Shown: one piece after another, positions 1 through 8,409 of the stretch
How positions within the stretch are numbered: position 1 is the stretch's first letter
Layout: each line of letters begins with the position of its first letter
Assembly (NCBI RefSeq): GCF_014161445.1
Contig: NZ_JABBXA010000013.1
Location: forward strand, 22,774 to 86,773
DNA length: 64,000 nucleotides
Origin: Microbispora sp. H13382
GTDB taxonomy: Bacteria; Actinomycetota; Actinomycetes; Streptosporangiales; Streptosporangiaceae
Direction of reading: 5' to 3'
Program-made: the position numbers and the translations under genes
The notes under the pieces: model-generated
What the model was told of the DNA's origin: nothing
What the model saw: the letters and a program-made list of their open reading frames with translations, nothing else
Database searches by the model: none

Positions 1-1
1 C

Positions 2-1003
2 CGTCAGGTGGCGGACCTGCCCGACCCGGTCGGCGAGGTCGTGCGCGGCGGCACGCTGCCCAACGGCCTGGAGCTGCGTCAGGTGCGGGTGCCCCTCGGC
101 GTCATCGGCATCATCTACGAGGGCCGGCCCAACGTGACCGTGGACGCGGCCGCGCTGTGCCTCAAGAGCGGCAACGGCGTGCTGCTGCGCGGGTCGTCCA
201 GCGCGTACTCCTCCAACACGGCGCTGGTGCGCGTCATGCAGCAGGCGCTGGCGGCGACCGAGGTGCCGGCGGACGCCGTGCAGCTCGTGCCGGGCCAGAC
301 CCGCGAGTCGGTCAAGCACCTGATGCGCGCCCGCGGCCTGGTCGACGTGCTGATCCCGCGCGGCGGCGCCTCGCTGATCAACAGCGTGGTCGAGGAGTCG
401 ACCGTGCCGGTCATCGAGACCGGAGTGGGCAACTGCCACGTGTACGTGGACGCCGACGCCGACATCGACACCGCTCTCAAGATCCTCGTGAACGCCAAGG
501 CGCAGCGGCCCTCGGTGTGCAACGCGGCCGAGACGCTCCTCGTGCACTCCGCCATCGCCGACGAGTTCGTCCCGAAGGCGCTGACGGCGCTGAAGGACGC
601 GGGCGTCACCGTCCACGGGGACGAGCGGGTGCGAGCCTACGGCGCCGACGTCGTGGCCGCCACCGAGGAGGACTTCACCACCGAGTACCTCTCCCTCGAC
701 ATCGCCGCCGCCGTGGTCGACTCGCTGGACGACGCCGTCGCGCACATCCGCAGGTACGGCTCGGCCCACACCGACGCCATCGTGACCCGTTCCCAGCAGG
801 CCGCCCGCAGGTTCGTGGCGACCGTGGACTCGGCGGCGGTCGCGGTGAACGCCTCGACCCGCTTCACCGACGGCGGGGAGTTCGGCTTCGGGGCGGAGAT
901 CGGCATCTCCACCCAGAAGCTGCACGCCCGCGGCCCGATGGGGCTGCCGGAGCTCACCTCCACGAAGTGGATCTACACCGGCGAGGGTCACATCCGCGGG
1001 TGA
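2..1003 (+). CDS. proA: Gamma-glutamyl phosphate reductase, C-terminal part
   Basis: Reduces L-glutamyl-5-phosphate to glutamate-5-semialdehyde with NADPH, the second step of proline synthesis, in the cytosol. The frame is open from base 2 and enters at the window edge; family members are about 420 residues, so roughly 85 N-terminal residues lie outside. Visible family signatures are [14 protein letters not shown] near the start, [12 protein letters not shown] in the middle, the catalytic cysteine in [12 protein letters not shown], and the C-terminal [17 protein letters not shown]. It converges on the response regulator gene with a 3-bp gap. The next housekeeping gene on the same strand is nadD, an order common in actinobacteria. 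Confidence 0.97.
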   Translation, partial: RQVADLPDPVGEVVRGGTLPNGLELRQVRVPLGVIGIIYEGRPNVTVDAAALCLKSGNGVLLRGSSSAYSSNTALVRVMQQALAATEVPADAVQLVPGQTRESVKHLMRARGLVDVLIPRGGASLINSVVEESTVPVIETGVGNCHVYVDADADIDTALKILVNAKAQRPSVCNAAETLLVHSAIADEFVPKALTALKDAGVTVHGDERVRAYGADVVAATEEDFTTEYLSLDIAAAVVDSLDDAVAHIRRYGSAHTDAIVTRSQQAARRFVATVDSAAVAVNASTRFTDGGEFGFGAEIGISTQKLHARGPMGLPELTSTKWIYTGEGHIRG

Positions 1004-1006
1004 CGC

Positions 1007-1675
1007 TCAGACGCGCGTGAGCACGGGACGCGAGCCGAGGCCCGCGTCCCTGGCCCGCAGTGCGGCGTCCACCCGGCTCGGCGCCTCCAGCTTCGTCAGC
1101 ACGTTGCTCACGTGGTTGCGCACGGTCTTGGTGGCCAGGCACAGCTCGCGGGCGATCTCGGCGTTGGACCTGCCGTCGGCCAGCCGCTCCAGGATCTCGT
1201 GCTCCCTTTGGGTGAGGCCGGGAAACGGGCTGCGGGGCGGCGGCGTGGTGAGACGGTCCAGGAGCCGGGGCGCCAGCCCGCCGCCGAAGACCATCTGCCC
1301 GAGGGCCACGGACCGGACCGCCGCCGCGATCTCCGCGGGCTTCGAGTCCTTCAGCAGGTAGCCGTACGCGCCGGCGCGCAGCGCGCCCAGGAAGCCCGCC
1401 TCCCCGTCGTCGTCGCCCAGCGCGAGCACCCGTACGGCGGGGCAGCGGCGGCGCAGGGAGTCGAGCCCGTCCAGCATGGCCAGGTCGACCAGCAGCACCC
1501 GCGGCGACAGCCGTACGCACAGGCGGAGGGCGTCGAGGTCGTCGCAGGCGGTGCCGGCGACGGAGAGGCCGTCCGCCTGCGCGGCTTCCTGCTGCAGGGC
1601 GAACCGGATCCCCTCGACGAACAGGGGGTGGTCGTCGGCGATCACGACGGTGATCGCGCCGGAGGAGTCAGTCAT
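1007..1675 (-). CDS. Atypical NarL/FixJ-type response regulator
   Basis: A 222-residue DNA-binding response regulator with an N-terminal receiver domain (about 9-125) and a C-terminal LuxR-type helix-turn-helix (about 151-215; LTQREHEILERLADG, then KTVRNHVSNVL). The acidic pair D14/D15, the phosphoacceptor D64 (LLVDLAML) and K109 (YLLKD) are present. The Thr/Ser switch position is Gly87 (VLALGDDD), and the Pro usually found after the phosphoacceptor loop is Leu. No histidine kinase gene is adjacent; the neighbour across the divergent spacer is a Ser/Thr kinase. It may signal weakly or without phosphorylation, which is an inference. Confidence 0.9.
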   Translation of the reverse strand: MTDSSGAITVVIADDHPLFVEGIRFALQQEAAQADGLSVAGTACDDLDALRLCVRLSPRVLLVDLAMLDGLDSLRRRCPAVRVLALGDDDGEAGFLGALRAGAYGYLLKDSKPAEIAAAVRSVALGQMVFGGGLAPRLLDRLTTPPPRSPFPGLTQREHEILERLADGRSNAEIARELCLATKTVRNHVSNVLTKLEAPSRVDAALRARDAGLGSRPVLTRV

Positions 1676-1833
1676 CGTTTATCTGTCTTCGTCTCGCCGA
1701 TGGGGAGCGCGGCCCTGCGGTCCGGCCGTGGTCGTCGTGGACAGACTGCCGGGGCGGGCTTGTGAGCCGGTTGGCAACGGCTTGTATGCGGCATCGACGG
1801 CGCGCCTCCGCCGATTCGGGCGGCCGGACCGCT

Positions 1834-3393
1834 ATGGTTGGCGCTCCTATGGCTGGACGTCTCGGGCGGGTCGGCCCCTACACGCTGCAGGAGCGGCTGG
1901 GCCGGGGTGGCATGGGTGAGGTGTACCTCGCCGTCGGCCGCCGGGGCGACCGCGTCGCGGTGAAGATGCTCCGCGACCCCATAGAGAACGATCCGGACGC
2001 CCGGTTACGCCTCGAACGCGAGGTCCGGGCGCTGCGCCGGGTGGAGAGTCCGTACGTCGCCCAGGTGCTCGACGCCGACCTGTCCGGCGACCGGCCGTAC
2101 CTCGTGATGGAGTACATCGAGGGGGAGAACCTCCTCGACGCCGTACGTCGGCGCGGGCCGCTGCAGGAGTCCAGGCTCATCGCGCTGGCGCATGGCCTCG
2201 CGGCCGCGCTGGCGATCATCCACGCGGCCGGGGTCGTGCATCGCGACGTCAAGCCGGCCAACGTCCTGCTGGGCGAGGACGGGCCGGTGCTGATCGATTT
2301 CGGCATCGCCCAGGTGCTCGACGCGACGCGGGTCACGATGACCGGCACGTTCCTCGGCACGCCCGGCTACTGCGCGCCCGAGGTGTTCTCGGACGAGACG
2401 GTGGGGGAGCCTGCCGACGTCCACGGCTGGGCCGCCACCGTGGCGTTCGCCGCCACCGGACGGCCGACCTTCGGGCGGGGCACGGCGGAGTCGCAGATGT
2501 ACGCCGTGCTGAACGGCAAGGCCGATCTCGTGGGGGTCCCCGCGGCCCTGCTGCCGCTGGTGCGCGCGGCGCTGCACCGCGACCCGGCGCGCCGTCCCAC
2601 CGCCGCCCTGCTCGCCGACCGCCTGTCCCGGCTCGCCCGGGTCAGCGAGACGTCCACCGCCGAGCGCGTCGCCGACAGGGTCGCCGACAAGGTCGGGGCG
2701 GAGGCTGTCGCGCGGGTCCGCGCGGAGGCGCCCGCGCGTACGGCGGCGGGAAAGACCGCGGAGCCGGCGGCCAAGGGCCAGGCCGCGGAACGTCCACGTG
2801 GGCGCGGCGGGACGGGTACGCAGGCCCGGCCCACCGGCGGCCGTGCGGACACGCACGCGCCCGAGGGGGCGCTCGGCATCCCCACGGGGAACGCGGCCCT
2901 GGTCCTGGTCGCCCTGCTGGCCGTCCCGTGCGTGGTGGCGTCGGTGGTCTACCCGCTCGCGACCTTCGCGATCACGGCGGCCTTCGCCGTGGTGACCAGG
3001 GCCGTGTGGACCAGCCACTGGCTGGTGCGCAGCCGCAGACCCGGCCGCGCCCGCGCACTCCTGCGCGCGCTGGCGTTCCCGCTCACGCTGGCGGGTTCGC
3101 TGCTGTCGGCCGTCGCGTGGCCGGGGCTGCCCGCCGCCGCGGCGGCGTTCGCGGCGCTGTGGGCGGGCTCTGGGGCGCGGCTGGAGCCGGAGTGGTGGAC
3201 GCGGCCGGTGCCCGTCACGATCGCCGGCGTCGCGTTCGGCGTCGTCAGCGGCGCGATCATCGGCCGGGAGATCGAGCGCGCGGGAGCGGCCATTCCCGGC
3301 CTGCGGCGGGAGGGCCTGCGCGCGCTCGCCGTCCTGGGCGGTTTCGTCGCGCTCTGCGCGGCGGCCGTGCGCGTCGTGGCCTTCTTCTTCTGA
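1834..3393 (+). CDS. Membrane-anchored Ser/Thr protein kinase
   Basis: A Hanks-type kinase of 519 residues from the chosen ATG. The glycine loop GRGGMGEVY (24-31), K44 in VAVKML, E63 of helix C, the catalytic HRDVKPAN (136-143) and DFG (155-157) are intact, so it should be active; the usual APE segment reads CAPE. A low-complexity Ala/Arg linker (about 290-350) leads to a C-terminal region with about four to five hydrophobic segments. This is not the single helix plus PASTA sensor of PknB-type kinases. The frame is open back to GTG 1762, but the kinase fold begins just after ATG 1834 or 1849 (GRVGPYTLQERLG). The gene is divergent from the response regulator; substrates are unknown. Confidence 0.92.
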   Translation: MVGAPMAGRLGRVGPYTLQERLGRGGMGEVYLAVGRRGDRVAVKMLRDPIENDPDARLRLEREVRALRRVESPYVAQVLDADLSGDRPYLVMEYIEGENLLDAVRRRGPLQESRLIALAHGLAAALAIIHAAGVVHRDVKPANVLLGEDGPVLIDFGIAQVLDATRVTMTGTFLGTPGYCAPEVFSDETVGEPADVHGWAATVAFAATGRPTFGRGTAESQMYAVLNGKADLVGVPAALLPLVRAALHRDPARRPTAALLADRLSRLARVSETSTAERVADRVADKVGAEAVARVRAEAPARTAAGKTAEPAAKGQAAERPRGRGGTGTQARPTGGRADTHAPEGALGIPTGNAALVLVALLAVPCVVASVVYPLATFAITAAFAVVTRAVWTSHWLVRSRRPGRARALLRALAFPLTLAGSLLSAVAWPGLPAAAAAFAALWAGSGARLEPEWWTRPVPVTIAGVAFGVVSGAIIGREIERAGAAIPGLRREGLRALAVLGGFVALCAAAVRVVAFFF

Positions 3394-3426
3394 CGGTCGC
3401 GGGCAGGCCGCGGGCGCGTCCCGGGG

Positions 3427-4437
3427 TCAGTTCTCGCGGCGGGCGAAGCGGTTGAAGATGCGCTCGCCGGCGTTGACCGCGCCCTCGGCGACGTCGCGCA
3501 GCACGCCGATGAACGGGTCCTGCGACTGGGCCCAGGACTCGCGGTAGGAGTTGGCCGCAGCCTTGATCTCTTCGGTGATCCTGGCGTTGGCGTCGTCCTC
3601 CCGCCGGGGGTAGTCGCCCGCGATGATGCGCTCGTACTCGCCGCTGCGACGCCACCGGTCGAGCTCGGCGACCCGGGTCACCGCGAACGGGTGGGTCGTG
3701 CCGAGCATGTTGAGGACCTTCAGCAGGCCGTCCCGCACGTCGCCGGCGGTGTCGTACTCCCTGGCCTGGTCGAGGAACGCCTCGATGTTCATCTCGTGCA
3801 GGCGCGAGCCGCCGGCGAGCTTCATGAGCGCCCGCAGCGCGGCGTCGGGGTCCTGCCCGGCGAGCAGGCCGCCGCGGTCGGCGGACATCTCCGCCTTGCG
3901 CTGCCATTCCTCCAGGGCGGCGACGATGACCCGCAGGCCGATGTAGCCGAGCGGGATCCAGGCGACCCGCGTGGCCAGGCGGGTCAGGATCGCGAGCATC
4001 GTGCCGTAGACGGCGTGGCCCGACAGGATGTGCGAGGTCTCGTGGCCGATGACGAAGCGCAGCTCCTCGTCGTCCATCAGGTCGAGCAGACCCGTCGAGA
4101 CGATGATGAACGGCTCGTCGAAACCGATCGCCATCGCGTACGCCTTCGGGTCCTGCTGCACGTAGATCTCGGGGATCTTGTGCAGGTCGAGGATGTAGGC
4201 GCTGTCGCGGCCCATGTCGTGCAGGGCGCGGAACTGGGTGTCGGTGGTGCGCACCGCGGAGGCCAGGAACATCAGACGGAGCCGGCGCTCGCTGAACAGG
4301 CCGGACGTGCGCTTGAGCACCGCGTCGAATCCGGACAGCGAACGCATCGCGACCAGGGCGGAACGGTCGGCGGGATGCTCGTAGGCTCGTGAGCTGATGC
4401 CGGTCAGCTGCACGCGGTTGCGATCGGGAGTGGTCAT
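3427..4437 (-). CDS. M48 family zinc metallopeptidase
   Basis: A 336-residue HtpX/Ste24-like protease. The zinc motif HETSH lies at 132-136 (VIGHETSHILSGH), with the expected third ligand E183 in AEMSAD. A hydrophobic stretch follows the motif (about 143-175), suggesting membrane association. No signal peptide is visible. The start MTTPDRNRV is preferred over two in-frame ATGs up to 21 bases upstream because it follows a GCGGGAC stretch; 4458 is the outer limit. M48 proteins of this type act in membrane protein quality control, but the substrate is not known here. The gene converges with the kinase gene. Confidence 0.9.
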   Translation of the reverse strand: MTTPDRNRVQLTGISSRAYEHPADRSALVAMRSLSGFDAVLKRTSGLFSERRLRLMFLASAVRTTDTQFRALHDMGRDSAYILDLHKIPEIYVQQDPKAYAMAIGFDEPFIIVSTGLLDLMDDEELRFVIGHETSHILSGHAVYGTMLAILTRLATRVAWIPLGYIGLRVIVAALEEWQRKAEMSADRGGLLAGQDPDAALRALMKLAGGSRLHEMNIEAFLDQAREYDTAGDVRDGLLKVLNMLGTTHPFAVTRVAELDRWRRSGEYERIIAGDYPRREDDANARITEEIKAAANSYRESWAQSQDPFIGVLRDVAEGAVNAGERIFNRFARREN

Positions 4438-4552
4438 GTCCCGCATGCTATGTCTCACGGGCCGGACGCGCGCGGGACGCCGTGAGGAGCCCGGGCCGTC
4501 AGGCCAGGGGCCGGTTCCGGATGTGGTCCGGTAGGCGCGTTATCGTCCGTGC

Positions 4553-5164
4553 ATGCGAAACGGGACGGCGATCCGGCGACTGGGCGTGATGGGCGGGACC
4601 TTCGACCCGATCCACCACGGCCACCTGGTGGCGGCCAGCGAGGTGGCCCACCACTTCGATCTCGACGAGGTGGTGTTCGTCCCGACCGGCCGGCCCTGGC
4701 AGAAGGCCGAGCAGACCGTGTCCTCGACCGAGGACCGCTACCTGATGACGGTGATCGCCACCGCCTCGAATCCCCGCTTCTCGGTCAGCAGGGTGGACAT
4801 CGACCGGCCCGGCCCGACGTACACGATCGACACGTTGCGGGACATCGCCGCGGTGTACGGCCCGGAGGTGGAGCTGTACTTCATCACCGGTGCCGACGCG
4901 CTCGCGCAGATCCTCAGCTGGCGCGACGTCGACGAGCTGTTCACCATCGCGCACTTCGTCGGCTGCACGCGGCCCGGCCACACGCTGCAGGACCCCGGCC
5001 TGCCGGCGGGCAAGGTCAGCCTGGTCGAGATCCCGGCCCTGGCGATCTCCTCCTCGGAGTGCCGCGACCGGGTGGCCGCCGGGGAGCCCATCTGGTATCT
5101 GGTCCCCGACGGCATCGTGCAGTACATCAACAAGCGCCATCTGTACCGCGATCCGGAGTCCTGA
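4553..5164 (+). CDS. nadD: Nicotinate-nucleotide adenylyltransferase
   Basis: Transfers AMP from ATP to nicotinate mononucleotide, giving deamido-NAD, in the NAD pathway common to de novo and salvage synthesis. The 203-residue protein carries the nucleotidyltransferase signature [12 protein letters not shown] near residues 15-26, and the C-terminal ISSSECR followed by [12 protein letters not shown] that is typical of NadD. Length is normal. The last 38 bases overlap the end of the convergent MFS gene. In many actinobacteria nadD is followed closely by rsfS; here a divergent transporter/regulator pair separates them. Confidence 0.97.
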   Translation: MRNGTAIRRLGVMGGTFDPIHHGHLVAASEVAHHFDLDEVVFVPTGRPWQKAEQTVSSTEDRYLMTVIATASNPRFSVSRVDIDRPGPTYTIDTLRDIAAVYGPEVELYFITGADALAQILSWRDVDELFTIAHFVGCTRPGHTLQDPGLPAGKVSLVEIPALAISSSECRDRVAAGEPIWYLVPDGIVQYINKRHLYRDPES

Positions 5165-6344
5165 CGGCTCGCCGCCGTTCCCGCAGGCCGTACGTCGCGG
5201 CGAGCGCGCCGGCGAGCGCCGCCGCGTACAGCACCGGACGGTAGGAGGTCAGGGCCAGGAGCCCGGCGCCGAGCGCCATCCCCACAGCGGTCGGGACGAA
5301 CAGCACGGTGTTGGCGGTGGCGGACACCGTGGCCAGCAGGTCGCGGGGTGTGATCCGCTGCACGGCGGTGAAGGCGGCGACCAGCACCCAGGGCAGGCCC
5401 AGCCCGGACAGCAGGCTCGCCGCCGCCACGACGGGCTCCCAGGGGGCGGCGCGCAGTGCCACCGAGACGGCGAAGAGAAGCCCTCCGGCGGCGGACAGCC
5501 GCGCCTCCCCGGCCCGGCGCAGCACCGGGCCCGCGATCAGGCCGCCGAGGACGGTGCCGCCGCCCTGGATCGCGGACAGCACACCGGTGAAGCCCGGTTC
5601 CCGGTGCAGGCCGTGGTCGACCACGGCGAAGACGGCCGCGCCGTTGACGCCGGAGGCCAGCATCAGCACCGCGCCGGACAGCACGAGGCGGCGCAGGAGC
5701 GGGTCGCCGAACAGGAAGCGCGCCCCGTCCGCCGTCCGGGCCGCCCAGCCGCGCGTCGCAGGGGCGCGCGACCCAGCTGTGCCCGGCAGGCGCAGTGAGC
5801 CCAGCAGCCAGGCGCCGGCCGCGAAGGTGGCCGCGTCGAGCGCGACCACCGCGTCGCCGCCCGCGACGGTGAACAATCCGGCGCCGAGCAGGGGCGCGGC
5901 GAGTCGGGTGCCCTCCGACGCGCTCATGCGCAGCCCGTTGACCGCGGGCAGCAGCGCCTCCGGCACGGCCGCGGGCAGGACGGCCGCCTCCGCCGCGTCG
6001 AGCAGGACGAAGCTCACGCCGTACAGCACCAGCACCGCGAACAGCAGCCAGACCTGCGCGGGGGAACGGACCAGGAAGAGCAGGCAGAGCGTCGCGCCCA
6101 TCACGACGTTCGTCCAGATCAGCACGGGCCGGGCGCCGAGGAGGTCGACCAGCGCGCCGAGGGCCGGCCCGGCCGCCGTCGGCGCCCAGAAGCAGAAGGC
6201 GGCGAGACCGGCGAGGCTGTCCGACCCGGTCAGCGACTTCACCCAGATGCCCGCGACCAGGGACATGGCCATGGTGCCGAAACCGGAGACCACGACGGCG
6301 CTCAGGTAGCGGCGGGCGTTGCGGTCGGCGAGAGCGGCTTTCAC
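5127..6344 (-). CDS. MFS transporter, probable drug or metabolite exporter
   Basis: A 405-residue protein with about 12 hydrophobic segments, of the MFS_1/MFS_3 type often annotated as an efflux pump. The loop after helix 2 ([19 protein letters not shown]) resembles the MFS motif A region. The frame extends to a TTG at 6365, but GTG 6344 ([14 protein letters not shown]) is the better start by comparison with this family. It is divergent from an ArsR-family gene, and a perfect 28-bp palindrome lies between them, so repression by that regulator is likely. Its 3' end overlaps nadD. The substrate cannot be read from the sequence. Confidence 0.9.
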   Translation of the reverse strand: MKAALADRNARRYLSAVVVSGFGTMAMSLVAGIWVKSLTGSDSLAGLAAFCFWAPTAAGPALGALVDLLGARPVLIWTNVVMGATLCLLFLVRSPAQVWLLFAVLVLYGVSFVLLDAAEAAVLPAAVPEALLPAVNGLRMSASEGTRLAAPLLGAGLFTVAGGDAVVALDAATFAAGAWLLGSLRLPGTAGSRAPATRGWAARTADGARFLFGDPLLRRLVLSGAVLMLASGVNGAAVFAVVDHGLHREPGFTGVLSAIQGGGTVLGGLIAGPVLRRAGEARLSAAGGLLFAVSVALRAAPWEPVVAAASLLSGLGLPWVLVAAFTAVQRITPRDLLATVSATANTVLFVPTAVGMALGAGLLALTSYRPVLYAAALAGALAATYGLRERRRAVRTPDRGTDGAC

Positions 6345-6366
6345 GACGATCGATGATCGCCGCAAG

Positions 6367-6394
6367 CAACCCCCAAGTCAATGCTTGGGGGTTG
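6367..6394. promoter_or_regulatory. Palindromic operator between MFS and ArsR genes
   Basis: Perfect 11-bp arms CAACCCCCAAG and CTTGGGGGTTG are separated by 6 bases (TCAATG). It lies 22 bp upstream of the MFS GTG start and 21 bp upstream of the ArsR ATG, with a -10-like TTTACT at 6403-6408 on the ArsR side. The placement fits an operator through which the ArsR-family protein represses both genes. Confidence 0.7.
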
Positions 6395-6415
6395 TGATGG
6401 TGTTTACTTTCCGCC

Positions 6416-6937
6416 ATGACGGAGGCGGATCCCAAGCTCAGGGCGCTCGCGCATCCGGTGCGGCTGCGCATGCTCTCTCTGATGTGGGGCGCGCCCATGT
6501 CGGCGGCCGAACTGTCCCGTGAGCTGGGCATCTCGCACGCCCTCGCCAGCCACCACCTGCGCTGCCTGGACGACGCCGGGCTGACCGAACTCGCCGACGT
6601 ACGGGTTCGGCGCGGCGGCCGGGAGCGCCGCTACCGGGCGGCGGGAGGCACGCCGCTGACCGAGCAGCGGGACGATTTCCCGCTGCTCGCCGAGGCGCTG
6701 GCGCGATCGCTGTGCGAACGTGCCGGGCGGCGGCGCGCGGACGAGGAGGGGGTGACGGCCGACGCCGAGCTGTGGGTCGAGCCCGAGCTGTGGCACGACG
6801 TCCGCGGCAGGATTCTCGCCGCGATCGTCGATCTGCACGAGGGCGCGGCGGCCCCCCGCACGCCGGGCACCATCCGGGTCGGCGCCACTGTCGCGGTCTT
6901 CCCTCTGGTGGAATCCACGGGCTCCGGAGGACGTTGA
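6416..6937 (+). CDS. ArsR-family winged-helix regulator
   Basis: A 173-residue transcription regulator. The N-terminal half is a winged helix: LAHPVRLRMLSLM, then the recognition segment ELSRELGISHALASHHLRCL, then the wing VRRGGRERRYR. No cysteine cluster for metal binding is visible apart from isolated cysteines, so a metal sensor is unlikely. The C-terminal 90 residues contain WVEPELWHDVRGRILAAI, similar to ArsR proteins paired with MFS pumps. The ATG lies close to a -10-like hexamer, so the transcript may be nearly leaderless. It is divergent from the MFS gene and probably autoregulated through the intervening palindrome. Confidence 0.9.
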   Translation: MTEADPKLRALAHPVRLRMLSLMWGAPMSAAELSRELGISHALASHHLRCLDDAGLTELADVRVRRGGRERRYRAAGGTPLTEQRDDFPLLAEALARSLCERAGRRRADEEGVTADAELWVEPELWHDVRGRILAAIVDLHEGAAAPRTPGTIRVGATVAVFPLVESTGSGGR

Positions 6938-7070
6938 AATCCTGATCCCGGGCATAACACCGGAATCGACAGGGTGTGCCGGTAGGGTCTTGGCCGGGAA
7001 AGCCGGTTGTGGGGGACACGTCGACTGTGCACCCTGGAAAGAGCCCGTCAACGGAGGACAGAACCGAATC

Positions 7071-7475
7071 GTGACAGCATCCGAGAGATCGATCCAGCTC
7101 GTGCGGGTGGCGGCCGAGGCCGCCGCCGAGAAGCTGGCCGACGACATCATCGCCTACGACGTGAGCGAACAGCTCGTCATCACCGACGCCTTCCTCCTCT
7201 GCTCCGCCTCCAACGACCGCCAGGTCCGCGCGGTCGTCGACGAGATCGAGGAGCGCCTGCGCGTCGAGGCCGACGCCAAGCCCGTACGCCGTGAGGGCGA
7301 GCGGGAGGGCCGCTGGGTCCTGCTCGACTACCTCGACATCGTGGTGCACGTGCAGCACGAGGAAGACCGCAACTTCTACGCGCTGGAGCGCCTGTGGAAG
7401 GACTGCCCGTCCATCGAACTGCCGGAGAGCGTCAAGCGCGTGGCCGAGCAGCGCGGGCACGGAGCGGCCCGGTGA
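7071..7475 (+). CDS. rsfS: Ribosomal silencing factor RsfS
   Basis: A 134-residue member of the RsfS/Iojap/YbeB family, which binds ribosomal protein uL14 on the large subunit and blocks 30S-50S joining during nutrient limitation. Family signatures are DIIAYDVSEQLVITDAFLLCSASNDRQV (split here around residues 24-51) and GRWVLLDYLDIVVHVQ. The frame is open from 6990, but GTG 7071 is chosen because GGAGGA at 7053-7058 precedes it and because the family starts here. The phosphatase gene follows 25 bases later, the conserved rsfS-phosphatase pair. Confidence 0.96.
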   Translation: MTASERSIQLVRVAAEAAAEKLADDIIAYDVSEQLVITDAFLLCSASNDRQVRAVVDEIEERLRVEADAKPVRREGEREGRWVLLDYLDIVVHVQHEEDRNFYALERLWKDCPSIELPESVKRVAEQRGHGAAR

Positions 7476-7500
7476 CGAACGCCATCATCGGGGCGGCGCG

Positions 7501-8136
7501 ATGAGCCGTCGCGTCGTCTGCCTGCGGCACGGGCAGACGCTGTGGAACGTCGAGAAGCGCTTCCAGGGGCACACCGACATCGCGTTGGACGAGACCGGCA
7601 TCGCGCAGGCGGCCCGGGCGGCCTCCCTGCTCGCGGCGCTGCGGCCCACCATGCTGGTCTCCTCCGACCTGCGGCGTGCCTACGACACCGCGTCGGCCCT
7701 CGGCCGGCTCACCGGACTCGACGTCGCCGTGGACAAGGATCTGCGCGAGCGCGGCGGCGGCGAGTGGGAGGGCCTGACCCGCGACGAGATCAGGGCGGGC
7801 TGGCCGGTCGAGTACGAGGCGTGGGAGGCCCCGGGCGGCGAGGACGTGGCGCACGTCGCCGACCGCGTCGCCGACGCGGTCGGGCGCTGGGCGTCCCGCC
7901 TCGACGAGAACGGCCTGCTGGTCATCGCCTCGCACGGCGCCGCGCTGCGGCTCGGCATCTGCCGGCTGCTCGGGCTGCCGCAGGAGCTGTGGTCCGCGCT
8001 CGGCAGCCTGGGCAACTGCTCGTGGTCGGTCCTGGAGGAGGGCCGCCGCGGCTGGCGCCTGCTGGAGCACAACGCCGGCACGCTGCCGGAGCCGATCAGC
8101 AGCGACGACAGCCCGGCCGCCACCGCCGACGCCTGA
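7501..8136 (+). CDS. Histidine phosphatase family protein
   Basis: A 211-residue phosphoglycerate-mutase-like phosphatase. The phosphohistidine signature LRHGQTLWN is at residues 7-15, the acid/base region is LRERGGGEWEG, and the second histidine is in ASHGAALR. It hydrolyses small phosphate esters; the specific substrate is unknown. In some actinobacteria the gene in this position, next to rsfS, is annotated as a glucosyl-3-phosphoglycerate phosphatase. It is probably co-transcribed with rsfS (25-bp spacing) and is followed by a tRNA-Ala gene. Confidence 0.93.
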   Translation: MSRRVVCLRHGQTLWNVEKRFQGHTDIALDETGIAQAARAASLLAALRPTMLVSSDLRRAYDTASALGRLTGLDVAVDKDLRERGGGEWEGLTRDEIRAGWPVEYEAWEAPGGEDVAHVADRVADAVGRWASRLDENGLLVIASHGAALRLGICRLLGLPQELWSALGSLGNCSWSVLEEGRRGWRLLEHNAGTLPEPISSDDSPAATADA

Positions 8137-8157
8137 TACGGGTGTGACCGGTGACAA

Positions 8158-8186
8158 TTAGGTAAACGGAAGGGCATACCTATATG
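8158..8186 (+). promoter_or_regulatory. Promoter of tRNA-Ala copy 1
   Basis: TTAGGT (8158-8163), a 17-base spacer and TATATG (8181-8186) lie 41 bases before the tRNA. The -10 context CCTATAT resembles CCTATACACT at the other two tRNA-Ala genes. Confidence 0.5.
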
Positions 8187-8227
8187 CTCTCCGAGCGCCG
8201 CGCCGGGAGCACCCGGAGCGGTGGCAA

Positions 8228-8300
8228 GGGGCTATAGCGCAGCTGGTAGCGCACCTCCATGGCATGGAGGGGGTCTGGGGTTCGAGTCCCCATAGCTCCA
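8228..8300 (+). tRNA. tRNA-Ala(GGC), copy 1
   Basis: A 73-base cloverleaf: acceptor GGGGCTA pairing with TAGCTCC, D arm GCGC/GCGC, anticodon stem CCTCC/GGAGG around loop ATGGCAT (anticodon GGC), T arm TGGGG TTCGAGT CCCCA, discriminator A. The 3' CCA is not encoded. It differs from the other two copies at the second pair of the anticodon stem (C-G here, T-A there). Confidence 0.98.
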
Positions 8301-8409
8301 CACACCATGGCTGGAACTTTCAGGCCCGTCTCTCGCATGACCTGCGCTCCCGCCCAGCGCCTCACCGTGGACGTTGACTCACCTCTGGCCGCCGTCTGAC
8401 TCTTCCGGC

